From NCBI GenBank assembly GCA_916049935.1, contig CAJZJI010000070.1, positions 1 to 5,477 on the forward strand: 5,477 nt of DNA, in the 5' to 3' direction. The notes under the pieces are model-generated. The model saw nothing but the letters and a program-made list of their open reading frames with translations, was not told where the DNA came from and made no database searches. This document shows positions 4,813 through 5,477 of this stretch, piece by piece. A program made the position numbers and the translations under genes. Position 1 is the stretch's first letter. Each line of letters begins with the position of its first letter. The stretch is from an uncultured Streptococcus sp. GTDB taxonomy: Bacteria > Bacillota > Bacilli > Lactobacillales > Aerococcaceae.

Positions 4813-4849
4813 AAAATCCCAATCACTAAAAACAGTGATTGGGATTTTT
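4813..4849. terminator. Shared terminator between sortase and the converging CDF gene
   Basis: A perfect 15-bp stem (4813-4827 with 4834-4848) has a 6-base loop, AAAAAC. The plus-strand T-run (4845-4849) is largely the pairing partner of the A-run at 4813-4816, so it can act in both directions. It starts 3 bases after the sortase stop and ends 2 bases before the CDF stop codon. Confidence 0.9.
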
Positions 4850-4851
4850 AT

Positions 4852-5477
4852 TTAGAATTGATAAGGTTCTATGTGAATATCGATAAATGAAATGGCAAAC
4901 TCATCGTAGAGTTCTTTTTCAATAAATTCAGTGATTTGATGGCTCTTATAAACAGATAAGTCTTTATCCATACAAACGGTTAAATCGATATACACATTTG
5001 AGCCGTATCGACGCGCTTTAATTTCACGAATATCTTTCACTTCGGGATGACGTAAAATAACAGGAATGTATTTATCCAATTCCGTTTGGTCGAAACCATC
5101 TGTCAGTTGAAAGGCACTTTCGACAAACACTTCAACGGCTGTGCGAACAATTAAAAGACCGACGACGAAGGCCATGATATTATCGAGCCAGTGTAATCCA
5201 AGGGAAGCGAATAATACGGCTAAAGCCGTCAAGAAACTCGTCATCGCATCGCTTAAGTTGTCCTTTGCGGTTGCTTTAAGACCAAGAGACTGGATGCGTG
5301 CAGCTAAGTTTTTATTGTAGAAATAGACGCCAATCATTACAACCCCTGAAAAGAATCCAACGATGGAAGAAATAAGTGAAGGAGCCTCCGTTACCGGATT
5401 AAGAAATGCTTGGAAGGCATTCCTGATGACTTCAATCCCGATAAAGAACATGATAAATGAAGTCGCAAGGCTGGCAA
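4852..5477 (-). CDS. Cation diffusion facilitator metal exporter (N-terminus outside the window)
   Basis: The C-terminal 207 residues of a proton-coupled divalent metal exporter of the CDF family, which usually has about 290-300 residues. The frame stays open to the right edge, so the Met that would end at 5451 (MFFIGIEVIR) is internal, not the start: the preceding visible residues ASLATSFI continue the same membrane helix. The missing part is TM1 and TM2 with the first half of the metal site. The TM5 motif is KDNLSD (DxxxD at 4 residues' spacing), where Zn exporters such as YiiP have HxxxD; this favours Mn2+ (or Fe2+), as in the Mn-exporting CDFs. The C-terminal cytoplasmic dimerisation domain is complete, from about HPEVKDIREIKARRYG to FIDIHIEPYQF. 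Its promoter is beyond the window. It ends against the sortase terminator. Confidence 0.9.
   Translation of the reverse strand, partial: ASLATSFIMFFIGIEVIRNAFQAFLNPVTEAPSLISSIVGFFSGVVMIGVYFYNKNLAARIQSLGLKATAKDNLSDAMTSFLTALAVLFASLGLHWLDNIMAFVVGLLIVRTAVEVFVESAFQLTDGFDQTELDKYIPVILRHPEVKDIREIKARRYGSNVYIDLTVCMDKDLSVYKSHQITEFIEKELYDEFAISFIDIHIEPYQF

Overview
The window looks like chromosomal DNA of a low-GC Gram-positive coccus of the order Lactobacillales. The signs are strong AAGGAG-type ribosome binding sites, intrinsic terminators with T-tracts, a class A sortase and the protein styles. Carnobacteriaceae/Granulicatella-like is my guess, from impression only. The first ten bases match the 3' end of an Illumina adapter, so position 1 is probably the end of an assembled contig, not real genomic sequence.

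Left part (1-227): an adapter remnant, then the last 45 codons of an unidentified plus-strand gene ending at 150, then a strong terminator. The minus-strand block 228-2727 is a compact three-gene group I ECF transporter operon, transcribed cbiM, cbiQ, cbiO. It encodes the substrate-binding membrane component with a fused C-terminal CbiN/NikN-like domain, the transmembrane coupling protein and the ATPase. Together they should import Co2+ or Ni2+; the sequence does not settle which.

Middle part (2728-3426): a divergent control region separates cbiM from a small plus-strand gene for a GNAT-like acetyl-CoA-binding protein (2903-3175). The control region holds a good promoter for the small gene, a weaker candidate for cbiM, and several palindromes and repeats. 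The next 251 bases hold no protein gene but are unusually structured: a perfect TATAAT box, an 8-bp direct repeat upstream of it, a compound hairpin with C-rich loops, and a canonical terminator. This is the best candidate in the window for something undescribed: a small RNA of about 118 nt carrying several CUCC/UCCC anti-Shine-Dalgarno-like motifs.

Right part (3427-5477): a plus-strand pair, an RsmC-type methyltransferase and a class A sortase, only 3 bases apart and so probably co-transcribed. It ends at a 15-bp terminator shared with a converging minus-strand cation diffusion facilitator, whose N-terminus lies beyond the window edge. That transporter has a DxxxD pair in its TM5 position, which points to Mn2+ (or Fe2+) rather than Zn2+ export.
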